64,000 bases of DNA from a virus. Below, piece after piece: positions 14,885-23,743 of the stretch (positions within the stretch are counted from its first letter, which is position 1; each line of letters begins with the position of its first letter). The notes beneath the pieces were generated by a model. That model saw nothing but the letters and a program-made list of their open reading frames with translations. It had not been told where the DNA came from and did no database searches. Position numbers and translations under genes: made by a program. The stretch lies in IMG/VR virus record IMGVR_UViG_3300044701_003175, positions 62,001 to 126,000 of that record; one strand, given 5' to 3'.

Positions 14885-15964
14885 TTATCTATTTTCTCCT
14901 ACATATTCGTGAGAATAAGACCAACGATTTGGGTTTAATTGCCACCTCATGTTTGCACGTTCAACAAGACCATCAGAGCGTTTCATATGGTTTTTTGATG
15001 TTGGTTTCCACAATTTAGAAGTGTCTCTATACTCCCCCAAGCGGGGGTGAGAAGTCTTTGAAAAATATCTTTTTCCTTGATTTATATAATACTCTGCAAC
15101 TGCTTCTGAAATTCTTGGACCAAACCCAAGGCCTTGATAATCAGGATGTACAACTAAACGATGCTCACGCCAAGCATTTTGTATAGTGCCAGACGGATAA
15201 GTCATTGCTGCTACATAACCAACTAACTGTTGTTCCCAGACAGCCACGTAGCTGTGTGAGGCCTTATTGAGCTTTTCGGAGAGATAGTGGTGCGAAGCGA
15301 AGTATCCCCAAACGCTGTTGTGGGCAGGGTATATGTCGAGTACCAGTTCAGGTCGGTGAAGATACCTTCCCGAGGTCCATTCGCCGCGGTCAGTGTCAAT
15401 AACCCAATCTGGCTCAAGGAACTCAAGGATGTCGCGGTGGACAGTTGCCAATACGACTCCTTTTATGTTGTTTCGACGAATGTATTTAGACATTGAAGTT
15501 GATGCAGCTTTGGCAACATTACGGTCTACAACCGAGGTGTACTCGTCAATGACAGCACCACTTTGTAAAGATATTGCTAAGTCAGCGCGAAACTTTTGTC
15601 CATTAGATAAAACCTGATAAGGCTTTACCCACTCGGGCACCGACATCAGCCCAGCGGCTGAAAGGCGCTCGCTGGCATCTACAGGGTCTTTAAAGTGAGA
15701 TGCAATTGATTTGTTGTGGTCCCAAATTGGGACTACAGGATTTCCAAAAGATTGTAGGAGAGTTGACTTGCCTGTCCCAGAGGCACCAACGATTACTCCA
15801 ATTCCAAAGTCACTAGGAAGCTTTGGAAGAACAAACGGGTGAAAGGTTGAAAGACCGTTTGTTTCGTAATCGAAGGGACGAACTAGCTCTCGCGTAAGGC
15901 TGTCCATCTCAACTGTGGAGGTCAAGGGGGTAGATGACCTATCTAGTTTTTGCCAACTCTCCAT
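14885..15964 (-). CDS. ABC-type ATPase fused to a GNAT acetyltransferase
   Basis: 359 residues. ATPase half: Walker A GASGTGKST, signature LSNGQKFRADLA, Walker B AVIDEYTSV, switch His in ATVHRD. The GNAT half has RLVVHPDYQGLGFGPRISEA, the acetyl-CoA loop. The fusion is known from phages and mobile elements without an established substrate. It has no membrane domain, so it is not a transporter. It may acetylate a host protein or a modified base in an ATP-gated way. Confidence 0.88.
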   Translation of the reverse strand: MESWQKLDRSSTPLTSTVEMDSLTRELVRPFDYETNGLSTFHPFVLPKLPSDFGIGVIVGASGTGKSTLLQSFGNPVVPIWDHNKSIASHFKDPVDASERLSAAGLMSVPEWVKPYQVLSNGQKFRADLAISLQSGAVIDEYTSVVDRNVAKAASTSMSKYIRRNNIKGVVLATVHRDILEFLEPDWVIDTDRGEWTSGRYLHRPELVLDIYPAHNSVWGYFASHHYLSEKLNKASHSYVAVWEQQLVGYVAAMTYPSGTIQNAWREHRLVVHPDYQGLGFGPRISEAVAEYYINQGKRYFSKTSHPRLGEYRDTSKLWKPTSKNHMKRSDGLVERANMRWQLNPNRWSYSHEYVGENR

Positions 15965-16002
15965 AGCTCCAGGCTATCAGAGAAAGTTAAAAAAGTCCAG
16001 GC

Positions 16003-17235
16003 TTAGAGCAAATCTGACCAGCTGATTGCGCCAATTGCAGATTGAGTTCCACCAAGAGAACGAATAGCAAGAGTTAAAGAGTCACTGACAGGGACATCTG
16101 CGTTTGTACGTCCAAGCTGAAGGTCCCAGCGTTGTAGGTTGCCATCCAAAGTTACAGCGGTGTTTGCTTGATTTGATGAAGACATCAATCCTTCTAAAAC
16201 AGCTATACCTCCACTTAGACTGGTTGGAGAGATGTTGTATTCAACATTTCCAGTAGATGGGGTGTGAGATATCCATGTTCCACCAGTAACGGTTGCATTA
16301 CGAAGAAGTGCCCACTCGTAGTTGCCTTGAGCTATAGGAAGGACTGTCAAACCAGTGGGAATAATAACTGAGTCAGTTCTGCCTGTAGCCATTCTAATAG
16401 AAACCAATGGATAGTAAGAAGAGCTTACGTTTACTGTTTCACTTCTGGCAGCACTCCATGATTCAGTGTGTCTTTGGTAGCCACCATTTGAAACTACCGT
16501 AGCGCAGATTTGCTTCATAGAACTAGATGAAGAAGTTGTTCCTGTATTTTCAATTTCATATCGAATAGGTAAAGAAGCAGTTGTTATGTAGACAGAGTCA
16601 ACTCTGTTTGCGTGGTTAAATTGATGAGCAACAATAAAAAGACCGTCAACAGCAAAACCTAAACGTACAGACCCCGCCCCAAGCCATTCATACTCTGAAA
16701 AAAAGATTTGAGCTTTAGTAAGGTCAAGAGCAACATCGCTAGGACCCGTGCCATTTAGTTTGTCTACATTCCATTCAGACTGTGGAATGCGAGTTTCTAT
16801 TACTTCTCCAGTAACAAAACTTCTACGAACAAAAGAAACGCTGGTTCCATCTAACTCTAGGTAGTAACCGTTTTGGCGACTAAAATATCCAGCTCTTTGT
16901 CGGAGGTTTGCTTTTGCTGGAGCAAAGACAAAAGTCTGCATAACCTGTAGAGATTTGCCAGGTTGGTAAGGAAAGACGCGTCTTGACTCGCGGGTGACCG
17001 CATCCCCAGAAGCTGTGCCAACAGTCAATATCTCTGTACTTTGGTTTGCATTGTAAGAAATAGAAGCAGTTCCTGTAGTAGTGTCACTATAGTCACCTGA
17101 TGGTTTATAACGATGTTGGGAGTCAAAAAGAGTCACTGGTTCAGAGACTTTTGTGCGTCCAAACATATCCGTGCGAAACGCGTTTATAAGATCACGAGAT
17201 GGCTTGGATACGTTATTCAATGGTGACGATGACAT
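16003..17235 (-). CDS. Conserved virion structural protein
   Basis: 410 residues. Stretches such as LINAFRTDMFGRTKVSEP, LFDSQHRY, YQPGKSLQVMQTFVF, GYFSRQNGYYLELDG, EYEWLGAGSVRLGF and LPIRYEI match a structural protein I recall from many marine and freshwater tailed phages. It is beta-rich and lectin-like. Probably a tail or head-decoration component, separated here from the main structural module. Confidence 0.75.
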   Translation of the reverse strand: MSSSPLNNVSKPSRDLINAFRTDMFGRTKVSEPVTLFDSQHRYKPSGDYSDTTTGTASISYNANQSTEILTVGTASGDAVTRESRRVFPYQPGKSLQVMQTFVFAPAKANLRQRAGYFSRQNGYYLELDGTSVSFVRRSFVTGEVIETRIPQSEWNVDKLNGTGPSDVALDLTKAQIFFSEYEWLGAGSVRLGFAVDGLFIVAHQFNHANRVDSVYITTASLPIRYEIENTGTTSSSSSMKQICATVVSNGGYQRHTESWSAARSETVNVSSSYYPLVSIRMATGRTDSVIIPTGLTVLPIAQGNYEWALLRNATVTGGTWISHTPSTGNVEYNISPTSLSGGIAVLEGLMSSSNQANTAVTLDGNLQRWDLQLGRTNADVPVSDSLTLAIRSLGGTQSAIGAISWSDLL

Positions 17236-17263
17236 GTATAAATTATCTCAGTAAGAAGCTATA

Positions 17264-17292
17264 TTGACTTTTAGATAGTAAGAAGGTATGAT
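17264..17292 (+). promoter_or_regulatory. Leaderless promoter
   Basis: TTGACT (17264-17269), 17-bp spacer, TATGAT (17287-17292), then ACATAA and ATG 17299. Six bases between -10 and ATG leave no room for a Shine-Dalgarno sequence. Confidence 0.7.
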
Positions 17293-17298
17293 ACATAA

Positions 17299-17619
17299 AT
17301 GGGCAGAAAGAAAAAAACGACAGAGCAAGTTGCTGCAGCCCCAAGTCCGACTGCTCACTGGATTACTTCTCAAGAAGTTGTCATTCACGGTAGGCATGTA
17401 GTCTCTGGGTCAGAACTTTCTATCAAAGGTGAGCGAGGCAGATTCAATTTCATCAGACACGTAATCAACCCAAAAACTGGTTCTGAGTGGGTAGATGTAG
17501 TGGGTGGTCCGAGCGGATATAAGACCCTGAGGTCCTTCCACGTTGATAAGATTCGTAGGGTTCACAATAAAGTCAAGACCCGTGCTGGGCGTAAGGCTAA
17601 AGGATTGGATGTAGAATAA
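17299..17619 (+). CDS. Basic SH3-like small protein
   Basis: 106 residues. Lys-rich N-terminus (MGRKKKTTEQ), then a beta-rich body (VVSGSELSIKGERGRFNFIR; WVDVVGGPSGYKTLRSFHVD) and a basic C-terminus. This composition recurs in actinophage genomes, possibly nucleic-acid binding. Start placed by the leaderless promoter. Confidence 0.7.
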   Translation: MGRKKKTTEQVAAAPSPTAHWITSQEVVIHGRHVVSGSELSIKGERGRFNFIRHVINPKTGSEWVDVVGGPSGYKTLRSFHVDKIRRVHNKVKTRAGRKAKGLDVE

Positions 17620-17623
17620 AACT

Positions 17624-17908
17624 ATGAAATGTCTTTGCGGATTTGACCAGATGCCCAACAATGGGCGAGTCTTGGCTAACCATGTCCAAGCATGCATGAT
17701 TGACGGTCCTTGTAAGGACATTCTTCCTGTACCTACAGTTGTGTGGCGTGATGGCGGGTTCTCCGTCGTACGGGCCGCTGAAGAGGGCGAACAGACCTAT
17801 GAAATCGGTCTTGTCCGTTATAACCCTCCTGTTGAGGAAGAAGAAGAAGAGGCAGTTGTTGTCGTAGAAGAAACACCTGCTGAAAAAGCCCCTGCTTCAG
17901 AGGAATAA
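17624..17908 (+). CDS. Small zinc-finger protein with acidic tail
   Basis: 94 residues. MKCLCGFDQMPNNGRVLANH followed by QAC: a C-x-C...H...C finger. The middle is beta-like and the end is Glu/Val/Pro-rich. Four bases after the previous gene, same operon. Confidence 0.68.
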   Translation: MKCLCGFDQMPNNGRVLANHVQACMIDGPCKDILPVPTVVWRDGGFSVVRAAEEGEQTYEIGLVRYNPPVEEEEEEAVVVVEETPAEKAPASEE

Positions 17909-17933
17909 TTACTTTCTGCTGTAGGCTTTAGTT

Positions 17934-18320
17934 ATGCCTTTACACAACCATTTACTAGTAAACGGGTGGACACTTAACCCGCCGACAGAAGAAAAAGTCG
18001 TTATCGACTGGATGCGCTCATTAGTTGAATCCATCGATATGAAGGTCATTCAAGGACCTTATGCCTCCTACGTAACAGCAGAAGGTAACCGCGGTCTAAC
18101 TGCAGTAGTTATGATCGAAACCTCTCACATCGCTATGCACATCTGGGATGAGAATAAACCTTCTAAAGTCCAGTTTGATTTGTATACATGTGGAGAGCTT
18201 CCTGTAAAACAGGTCTTAGATAATCTTGAAAGCAACCTTGGTCTTATTGACTACACCTATGTAGTTCTTGAGAGAACCGATGGATTTACAATCGAAGACT
18301 TTACAAAGCCTTCAAAGTAA
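17934..18320 (+). CDS. S-adenosylmethionine decarboxylase-like protein (SpeD)
   Basis: 128 residues, the length of bacterial SpeD. ETSHIAMHIWDE aligns with the processing site of SpeD (xESHxSIHTWPE): the pyruvoyl-precursor Ser and the two His remain, but the Glu next to the Ser is Thr here. VQFDLYTCG provides the catalytic Cys. It would make decarboxylated AdoMet for spermidine, which could neutralise packaged DNA. Another AdoMet-using pyruvoyl enzyme remains possible. Confidence 0.82.
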   Translation: MPLHNHLLVNGWTLNPPTEEKVVIDWMRSLVESIDMKVIQGPYASYVTAEGNRGLTAVVMIETSHIAMHIWDENKPSKVQFDLYTCGELPVKQVLDNLESNLGLIDYTYVVLERTDGFTIEDFTKPSK

Positions 18321-18524
18321 TTCAGACTCGTCAACAATATCTAAAGCTTTTTCAAAGAAGACATCTTCTTGTTTCATGTAATGATGCCGACAGAAGAATA
18401 AATCCCCTGCTTCAAAACTAACTCGATAATAAGCTTGATGATTACAAACATCACAACGCTCACGCAGAGTTACATACTCAAGTGGCGTATTGTCTAATTT
18501 TATAATTTGAGTAGTTTCACTCAT
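18312..18524 (-). CDS. DUF7455-like zinc protein
   Basis: 70 residues. CDVCNHQAYYRVSFEAGDL then FFCRHHYMKQED: CxxC plus CRHH. This is a very common small protein in actinobacteria and their phages. Converges with the SpeD gene. Confidence 0.78.
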   Translation of the reverse strand: MSETTQIIKLDNTPLEYVTLRERCDVCNHQAYYRVSFEAGDLFFCRHHYMKQEDVFFEKALDIVDESELL

Positions 18525-18753
18525 GGTTCATTTGCTCGTAAATTTCTTTGCACATAGGGCAAACAGGAAATTTTTTAGGGTCTCTAGATGGAACCCAAAT
18601 TTTTCCACATAGAGCCATAATTGGAGTCCCGTTTACAAGGGCTTCCATAATTTCATCTTTAGGGGCATAGTGGGCGTAGCGCTCATGGTCACCCTGCTCA
18701 TAGAGCGTGCGGGTGTCCTCTTGATGCTGGGTTCCAGAACCGAGTAAGGTCAT
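18517..18753 (-). CDS. DUF3039-like protein
   Basis: 78 residues. ERYAHYAPKDEIMEALVNGT, PIMALCGKIWVPSRDP, CPMCKEIYEQM: the typical actinobacterial DUF3039 order with Cys residues for zinc. It supports an actinobacterial host. Overlaps the next gene by eight bases. Confidence 0.8.
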   Translation of the reverse strand: MTLLGSGTQHQEDTRTLYEQGDHERYAHYAPKDEIMEALVNGTPIMALCGKIWVPSRDPKKFPVCPMCKEIYEQMNHE

Positions 18754-18762
18754 ATAGAGAGT

Positions 18763-19704
18763 TTAGTACTGGACTGGAACCATCATTTCAAAAACCATGC
18801 TCTTTGGTAAAACAGCTATATGACTGGACACATCTTCTCTTCCAAAAGATATTAGGAAGTTGTCTTTGTGATCTGTTAGCCCAGCTGCAAACTCAACCCC
18901 AGGGCGGAAAAACTTAAAACCTTCAGAAACCGCAATAATCATGCCTTGAGAGTCATACTTAACAAAGTAGTGGACATAATCCCTTATTGCAGAAGTACTC
19001 TGAGAAAAGGTGTTGGCTGACCAGTTAGTCATATTCTTAGTGAAAGTTCTATGACAAACTCCCAAATAAGTCCCATCTCCTAAAGCAAACAAATTGCTCC
19101 CACCTCTAAGCAAAGATACCTTTGGATTGTCAGTAAAAATCTGGGTCAATAGATTGTTTTGAACGGTGGCATTTGGCCCGTAAATAAAGTCAAAGTGCTC
19201 GCTTGGCTCGTTGGGGACCATCCAGTTCTTTTCTGGTCGTTGAGCGTCCATTCCTGCCATAATCTTGTAGTCGACAACTTTTGTACATTTTGAGTCAAGC
19301 CTTGCTATGCCAAAACGTGCATATGGAAAGTCTCCCTTTTCCATAACCACAAAGCTAAAATGCCACGCATTATCGCGATAGAAAACTTTTGGGTCTTCTA
19401 TGCCACGACGGAGCGCTCCAAGTTTTGATATGTCTATTTGACGCAAGTGTTTGAGCTTAAACTCTTTATCAAGTTCTGCCCACCAAACGTTAGATTTAAC
19501 TACATCACCAACTGTTACGTTGAGACCGCCAGTAGCTGTGAGTAAGTAGTTTGAAGAGCGAATCGCAACGACATACTTGTTTTTATGTTTGCCAATAGAT
19601 GCGTTAGTAGCAGACCATTTATTATCTTTAGGGTCTACTAAACGACACAAATCGATTATGTGACCGCCCAAGTCTGTGACAAATGGGAACTTTGATGGGT
19701 CCAT
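18763..19704 (-). CDS. Five-bladed beta-propeller, GH130/GH43-like
   Basis: 313 residues. GIEDPKVFYRDNAWHFSFV, RPEKNWMVPNEPSEHFDFIY and a GRED-type end resemble GH130 mannoside phosphorylases and related propellers (EKNWxP...xIYG). No signal peptide. It may cleave or phosphorolyse a glycan intracellularly, or bind sugar. First in line after the halogenase and a small membrane protein, so it could act on the same product. Confidence 0.68.
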   Translation of the reverse strand: MDPSKFPFVTDLGGHIIDLCRLVDPKDNKWSATNASIGKHKNKYVVAIRSSNYLLTATGGLNVTVGDVVKSNVWWAELDKEFKLKHLRQIDISKLGALRRGIEDPKVFYRDNAWHFSFVVMEKGDFPYARFGIARLDSKCTKVVDYKIMAGMDAQRPEKNWMVPNEPSEHFDFIYGPNATVQNNLLTQIFTDNPKVSLLRGGSNLFALGDGTYLGVCHRTFTKNMTNWSANTFSQSTSAIRDYVHYFVKYDSQGMIIAVSEGFKFFRPGVEFAAGLTDHKDNFLISFGREDVSSHIAVLPKSMVFEMMVPVQY

Positions 19705-20052
19705 TTATAGTCCTGTAAAGTGTTTGACCAAAAAAGTAGTAGCAAGAGCTATCCAAAGAATGTTGAACCAAATAAGAGTTGGCATTGTTTTGATAGTTGC
19801 AGACCAAACTAGTAAAAAACTGGTTACAAGAGCAATAATATAAAGCCACCAAATAGACACACCAAACAACAAACCTGGAATAATGATTACAGCTTTTGTT
19901 GTAAAAGCAAGAAACTCAACTGTGTTAGGTGCATTCCAATAGGCTTTGGTTCCCATTGTCTTAAGAGCTGTAGCCCACTGGAAGTGTTTACGCCAGTTGC
20001 CATCAAAAACTTCTTTGTTAGTAAAAAAGTTAGGGTCTTTGTAATTTTTCAT
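19705..20052 (-). CDS. Membrane protein of the halogenase cluster
   Basis: 115 residues with about three hydrophobic helices (TKAVIIIPGLLFGVSIWWLY; IIALVTSFLLVWSATI; LIWFNILWIALATTFL). It directly abuts the halogenase stop and the propeller start. No family recognised; it could tether the enzymes or export a product. Confidence 0.68.
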   Translation of the reverse strand: MKNYKDPNFFTNKEVFDGNWRKHFQWATALKTMGTKAYWNAPNTVEFLAFTTKAVIIIPGLLFGVSIWWLYIIALVTSFLLVWSATIKTMPTLIWFNILWIALATTFLVKHFTGL

Positions 20053-21618
20053 CTACTCTTCCCTCATTAGTTTTATAAACTCATTGTGAGTTACTGATTC
20101 AGTGTCTGCAACTACTTTTATTAAATGTTTAAAGTTGTTATACCTATGCTCCATAAAAGACCTTGTAAAAGTGTAGAACTCGAAAAGCTTACTATTTTCT
20201 ACAAAATCTTTATTTTTTAAGCCTAAGAGAATATATGACCAAGAATCAATTTCAAAGAAGTGGTGATTTAAAAAGTCATTAAGAATAAAAGCTCTTCTTT
20301 TATTTATCCCTAAATAATGTTTTGCTTTGTCTGGGGCATTTTCCATTGTGTAATGCTCCCAAAACTCCGTGTCAGTTCTACCTCCCATATAATGAGCGTA
20401 GACAAAACCTATTGTTTCTTCTTGATAGTCTCGCCAATAAGCATTAAATTCATCAATAACAGTTTGGTCCTTTAAATACATCAACTCTGAGTTAGCCAAC
20501 AAATGACTTACCCAGTTGACAATTGTTGTCCAAATAGAAGTTGCTTCTAGCGGTTCAATAAACCCTGCAGAAAGACCTACCGTATAAACATTCTTTTTCC
20601 AAGGCTCTTTTAAATAACCAGGAGTCCAAGAGAATGATGTTTCTCTAGGCCATGTTGGTTCATACCCAAGCCATTCAATAATCTCTGCTTTTGCTTGTTC
20701 ATCGTCAATCATTCGACTATTAAAGACATAGCCGCAGCCGTATCTACTTTGTAGAGGGATTTTCCACACCCATCCATACTTCATGGCAATAGCTTCCGTG
20801 TATGGAGGTATTTCTTCATCCATGTCTAAGAAAAATGGCATAGCCGCATTTACAGTTAAATGGTTTTCATGAGACACCCACTCTGACTCAAACTTCTTTG
20901 CAAAGAAGGAGTTAAACCCAGAACAGTCGAACACAAAGTCTGTTTCTATAACTTTCCCTGTTTCCATAACTAAAGTATTTACGTAGCCTTCTTCATCAGT
21001 TGTGAAGTCTTGAACTACTCCTTCAACACGGTTGATTCCTCTTTCTTCTCCTGTTTTAGATAGAAAGGCCGCAAGCTTGCGAGCATCAAAGTGCAAAGAA
21101 AAGGAGCCCATCTTTTCAAACTGATAAATCGGGTCATCATCTGGATACAGCTCATTTGTTTTCTTTTTAAATGAAACTTTTTTAGCTTCCCCGAGTCTGC
21201 TCATAAAACACCAGTCTGCTTGAGAATCTTGTGTTTTTGCAGCCATAGTAAAAATACTTGGAGTTCCAGCTAGAAGTCTTTCAAAACTTAGCTCGGTGGC
21301 AGCGCAGTTTCCAAAAGCAACAAACGGGTGATAGAACCAATCATCTTTTCCTTCATTTCGCCAGTTTGTAAACTTAATAGACTGCTTTAAAGTTACGTCT
21401 GCTTCTTTCATCAATTCAGAGACTGGGATTTGAAGTACATCTAAAAACTGAATTAACTGAGGAGTAGAGCCTTCTCCAGCACCAAGAATCCCGACTTTGT
21501 CGGATTCAATTAAAGTAATTCTTTTAGTTGGCAGCATGGTCTTTGCGTATAAAGCAGTAAGCCATCCAGCAGTTCCGCCACCTAAAATAGTGACATTCTT
21601 TATATCTCTAAGATCCAT
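20053..21618 (-). CDS. Flavin-dependent (tryptophan-type) halogenase
   Basis: 521 residues. GGGTAGWLTALYAK is the FAD-binding GxGxxG motif; GAGEGSTPQL and ADVTLKQSIKF contain the conserved Glu and Lys regions; WVWKIP is the WxWxIP motif that separates halogenases from monooxygenases. These enzymes chlorinate or brominate aromatic rings using FADH2. Tryptophan-halogenase-like genes are known in cyanophages, function unknown. The stop overlaps the next gene and the start the previous (TAATG). Confidence 0.92.
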   Translation of the reverse strand: MDLRDIKNVTILGGGTAGWLTALYAKTMLPTKRITLIESDKVGILGAGEGSTPQLIQFLDVLQIPVSELMKEADVTLKQSIKFTNWRNEGKDDWFYHPFVAFGNCAATELSFERLLAGTPSIFTMAAKTQDSQADWCFMSRLGEAKKVSFKKKTNELYPDDDPIYQFEKMGSFSLHFDARKLAAFLSKTGEERGINRVEGVVQDFTTDEEGYVNTLVMETGKVIETDFVFDCSGFNSFFAKKFESEWVSHENHLTVNAAMPFFLDMDEEIPPYTEAIAMKYGWVWKIPLQSRYGCGYVFNSRMIDDEQAKAEIIEWLGYEPTWPRETSFSWTPGYLKEPWKKNVYTVGLSAGFIEPLEATSIWTTIVNWVSHLLANSELMYLKDQTVIDEFNAYWRDYQEETIGFVYAHYMGGRTDTEFWEHYTMENAPDKAKHYLGINKRRAFILNDFLNHHFFEIDSWSYILLGLKNKDFVENSKLFEFYTFTRSFMEHRYNNFKHLIKVVADTESVTHNEFIKLMREE

Positions 21619-22322
21619 TAGTTGTACTCTTTCTTGTGCCAGATGTTATTTCGATAGTGACCAAACATTTTGGTCATACCATCCCACATGCGTTTTGAGG
21701 CTTTGTCACCTAAAGTCTCGTCGTACTCTGACTCCCATGCATCTCGTTTGAATGGGAAGATTTGGTAGATAGGAGTTCCTGCTGGAATTACTCCTTCAAA
21801 ATTATCTTTCATGTAAAAAGGTAAATGTCCATGAGGCATTATTGCGTCAGAGTCATGAATACCATTCAATGTTGTGAATGGCAGGTCATAGCGATTAAAC
21901 GGATGAGTAATTAATACGCTATAGCCTGGAGGAGTTTGAATAGAAAAGGGTGTTACCCAAGCGTACTGCTGGGGGTTATGCCCTGCTGGTATTGGTAGTA
22001 ATTCCATACCATGATTGCTTCTATCATTAATTGGAGTAGGGTCAACAAGCCAATCTAGTTTTAAACCGTCTGGTCGTCTTGTAACCTGAACATCTTGCCA
22101 CAATGTGGCTGTATAACCTGAAATCATGGTATCAAAGAAGGGGACGCACATTTTCATGCTGATGTTGGAGCGAGCGCCTCTATCGGTATAAATAATAGAA
22201 GCTTCTTTGCCATCTATAAATCTAGGAGATTTTTTATACCAATCTGGAACTACATTTCTGATAGGTATAGGTGTTTCAGGGTACTCATGACTTTTACCGA
22301 ATTTGATTAGCTTTTTTCCCAT
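21618..22322 (-). CDS. Halogenase-linked protein, paralogue of 7938-8669
   Basis: 234 residues. VVPDWYKKSPRFIDGKEASI, TPPGYSVLITHPFNR, GVIPAGTPIYQIFPFKR and a KKEYN end. It overlaps the halogenase start by one base, so the two proteins are made together. It could be a partner, a substrate carrier or the substrate itself. Confidence 0.8.
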   Translation of the reverse strand: MGKKLIKFGKSHEYPETPIPIRNVVPDWYKKSPRFIDGKEASIIYTDRGARSNISMKMCVPFFDTMISGYTATLWQDVQVTRRPDGLKLDWLVDPTPINDRSNHGMELLPIPAGHNPQQYAWVTPFSIQTPPGYSVLITHPFNRYDLPFTTLNGIHDSDAIMPHGHLPFYMKDNFEGVIPAGTPIYQIFPFKRDAWESEYDETLGDKASKRMWDGMTKMFGHYRNNIWHKKEYN

Positions 22323-22336
22323 AATGACAGCCTATC

Positions 22337-22519
22337 CTACTTAGTTTCTAAACCATCAAGGACATCCACTTCATTGACAAAAGTAATTACACAATTCCAT
22401 GAGCAAAAGTGTTTATCAATGTTTTTGTGGCTCAAAACTATGTAGTTTTGTTTATTGGCGTAAGTATTCTCGGTCCACGTTTCGCAAGATGGGCCGTCGC
22501 AGTGTAAGGCTAATGACAT
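22337..22519 (-). CDS. Small Cys-rich zinc protein
   Basis: 60 residues. LHCDGPSCETW, then DKHFCSWNCVITFV: two Cys pairs typical of actinophage zinc mini-proteins (treble-clef-like). 14 bases upstream of the halogenase operon. Confidence 0.65.
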   Translation of the reverse strand: MSLALHCDGPSCETWTENTYANKQNYIVLSHKNIDKHFCSWNCVITFVNEVDVLDGLETK

Positions 22520-22556
22520 GTCTTTTGTCTTTCTTGTCGTTTTATTATTTCTTAGT

Positions 22557-22853
22557 TTATAGCTCGCCTATGTCCATGTCAAGAGGTTTGCTGTAGTGAG
22601 AGTCGTGAACCCGCTCCGAACTCACACGCTGAGCCAAAGACTTGATTTTCTCGTAACTAAAGCCAGACCAGACTTCGATGTCTGTTGCGACTATAGGCGC
22701 GGTGGTGTACCCCTGCTCGATAAACTCTTTAGCTTTATCTGGATGGTCTTGTAGGGCTACCTCGGTGAACTCGACGCCTTCTACTCGTAGCATGCGCTTA
22801 GTGCTCTCGCACTGGACGCAATTGGGTAAGGTATAAACGTTTACATTAATCAT
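22557..22853 (-). CDS. NrdH-like glutaredoxin
   Basis: 98 residues. VYTLPNCVQCESTKRML is the CxxC active site (CVQC), and YTTAPIV supplies the cis-Pro. NrdH-type redoxins reduce ribonucleotide reductase. Fits as electron donor for the class II enzyme at 26139. A TATAGT box six bases before ATG 22853 suggests a leaderless mRNA. Confidence 0.88.
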   Translation of the reverse strand: MINVNVYTLPNCVQCESTKRMLRVEGVEFTEVALQDHPDKAKEFIEQGYTTAPIVATDIEVWSGFSYEKIKSLAQRVSSERVHDSHYSKPLDMDIGEL

Positions 22854-22873
22854 TGTAAAACTATACTCTAGGG

Positions 22874-23656
22874 CTAGGACAGTTTAATAATCTGACCAGC
22901 ATAAATTTTATTTGGATCCTTAATGCCGTTCAGCTTTACTAATGCAGCGACAGTTGTTTTGTTTCTTGCTGCAATTCTAGTAAGAGTGTCTCCACGCACA
23001 ACCGTATAGGTTTTAGCAGTTGGCGCAGCCGCAGCTGTGGAAGATGGTTTTGCTTTCGCAGGCGCAGTTGCTGATGGCTTCGTGGCTGGAGCTTTCTCGT
23101 GCGTCGGTGCTGGTGCCACAGGTGCATCCTCTGGAGTCGGTAGGGGTGCAGCTGCAACTACCTTCTCGCTCGCAATTACAGACTTGATGAACTCGATTGG
23201 CTCCAAAAATCCTGATCCATCTGCTGACCATCCGTGTTTCTTTCCTTTCCAAAACTCAAGGTGTAAATGTACACCAGTACTCATTCCGCTGGTGCCCATG
23301 ACACCAATTACTGTTCCAGCTTCCACCTTCTGACCAGACTTAACTTGAATTGAGCCTTTCTCAAGGTGGGCATAAAGATGGCTAATCCACTGACCATTTA
23401 CTTGGCTAGTGATTTTGACATAATAACCAAATCCGCCTGGCTCGCCGCCATTACCTTTTGCATTCGATGCACCTGCAAAATCTACCTTGCCATCAAAGCA
23501 AGCTTCGACATAGGTCTTCTTACCCTTACCAACAATGTCAGTTCCATTGTGGTGCTTCTTATCTTTTGTAACTGGATGAATTCTCCAGCCCATGTGACTG
23601 GTTACCTTCCAGTCTTTGTTTGGAACTCCATCGATGGGGAATTGTGACTTAGCCAT
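22874..23656 (-). CDS. M23 endopeptidase with C-terminal LysM
   Basis: 260 residues. M23 domain: MGWRIHP, HHNGTDI (HxxxD), HLYAHLEKG, GVHLHLEFW (HxH). Then a Pro/Ala-rich linker and a LysM (YTVVRGDTLTRIAARN through IYAGQIIKLS). No signal peptide, consistent with a virion-borne or tail-associated hydrolase. Paralogue of the next gene upstream (23744). Confidence 0.93.
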   Translation of the reverse strand: MAKSQFPIDGVPNKDWKVTSHMGWRIHPVTKDKKHHNGTDIVGKGKKTYVEACFDGKVDFAGASNAKGNGGEPGGFGYYVKITSQVNGQWISHLYAHLEKGSIQVKSGQKVEAGTVIGVMGTSGMSTGVHLHLEFWKGKKHGWSADGSGFLEPIEFIKSVIASEKVVAAAPLPTPEDAPVAPAPTHEKAPATKPSATAPAKAKPSSTAAAAPTAKTYTVVRGDTLTRIAARNKTTVAALVKLNGIKDPNKIYAGQIIKLS

Positions 23657-23666
23657 TAAAGTGAAT

Positions 23667-23712
23667 CTTTCTAGTTGGGAAGTTATATAAAAATACTAAG
23701 CCAACTAGAAAG
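23667..23712 (-). promoter_or_regulatory. Inverted repeat upstream of the M23-LysM gene
   Basis: Perfect 12-bp arms CTTTCTAGTTGG / CCAACTAGAAAG around 22 AT-rich bases. On the minus strand the distal arm ends AGAAAG, ten bases before ATG 23656, so folding could hide the ribosome site. Compare 32621-32653. Confidence 0.55.
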
Positions 23713-23743
23713 ACACGACTTTAAATTAGAACGCATGTACTAG

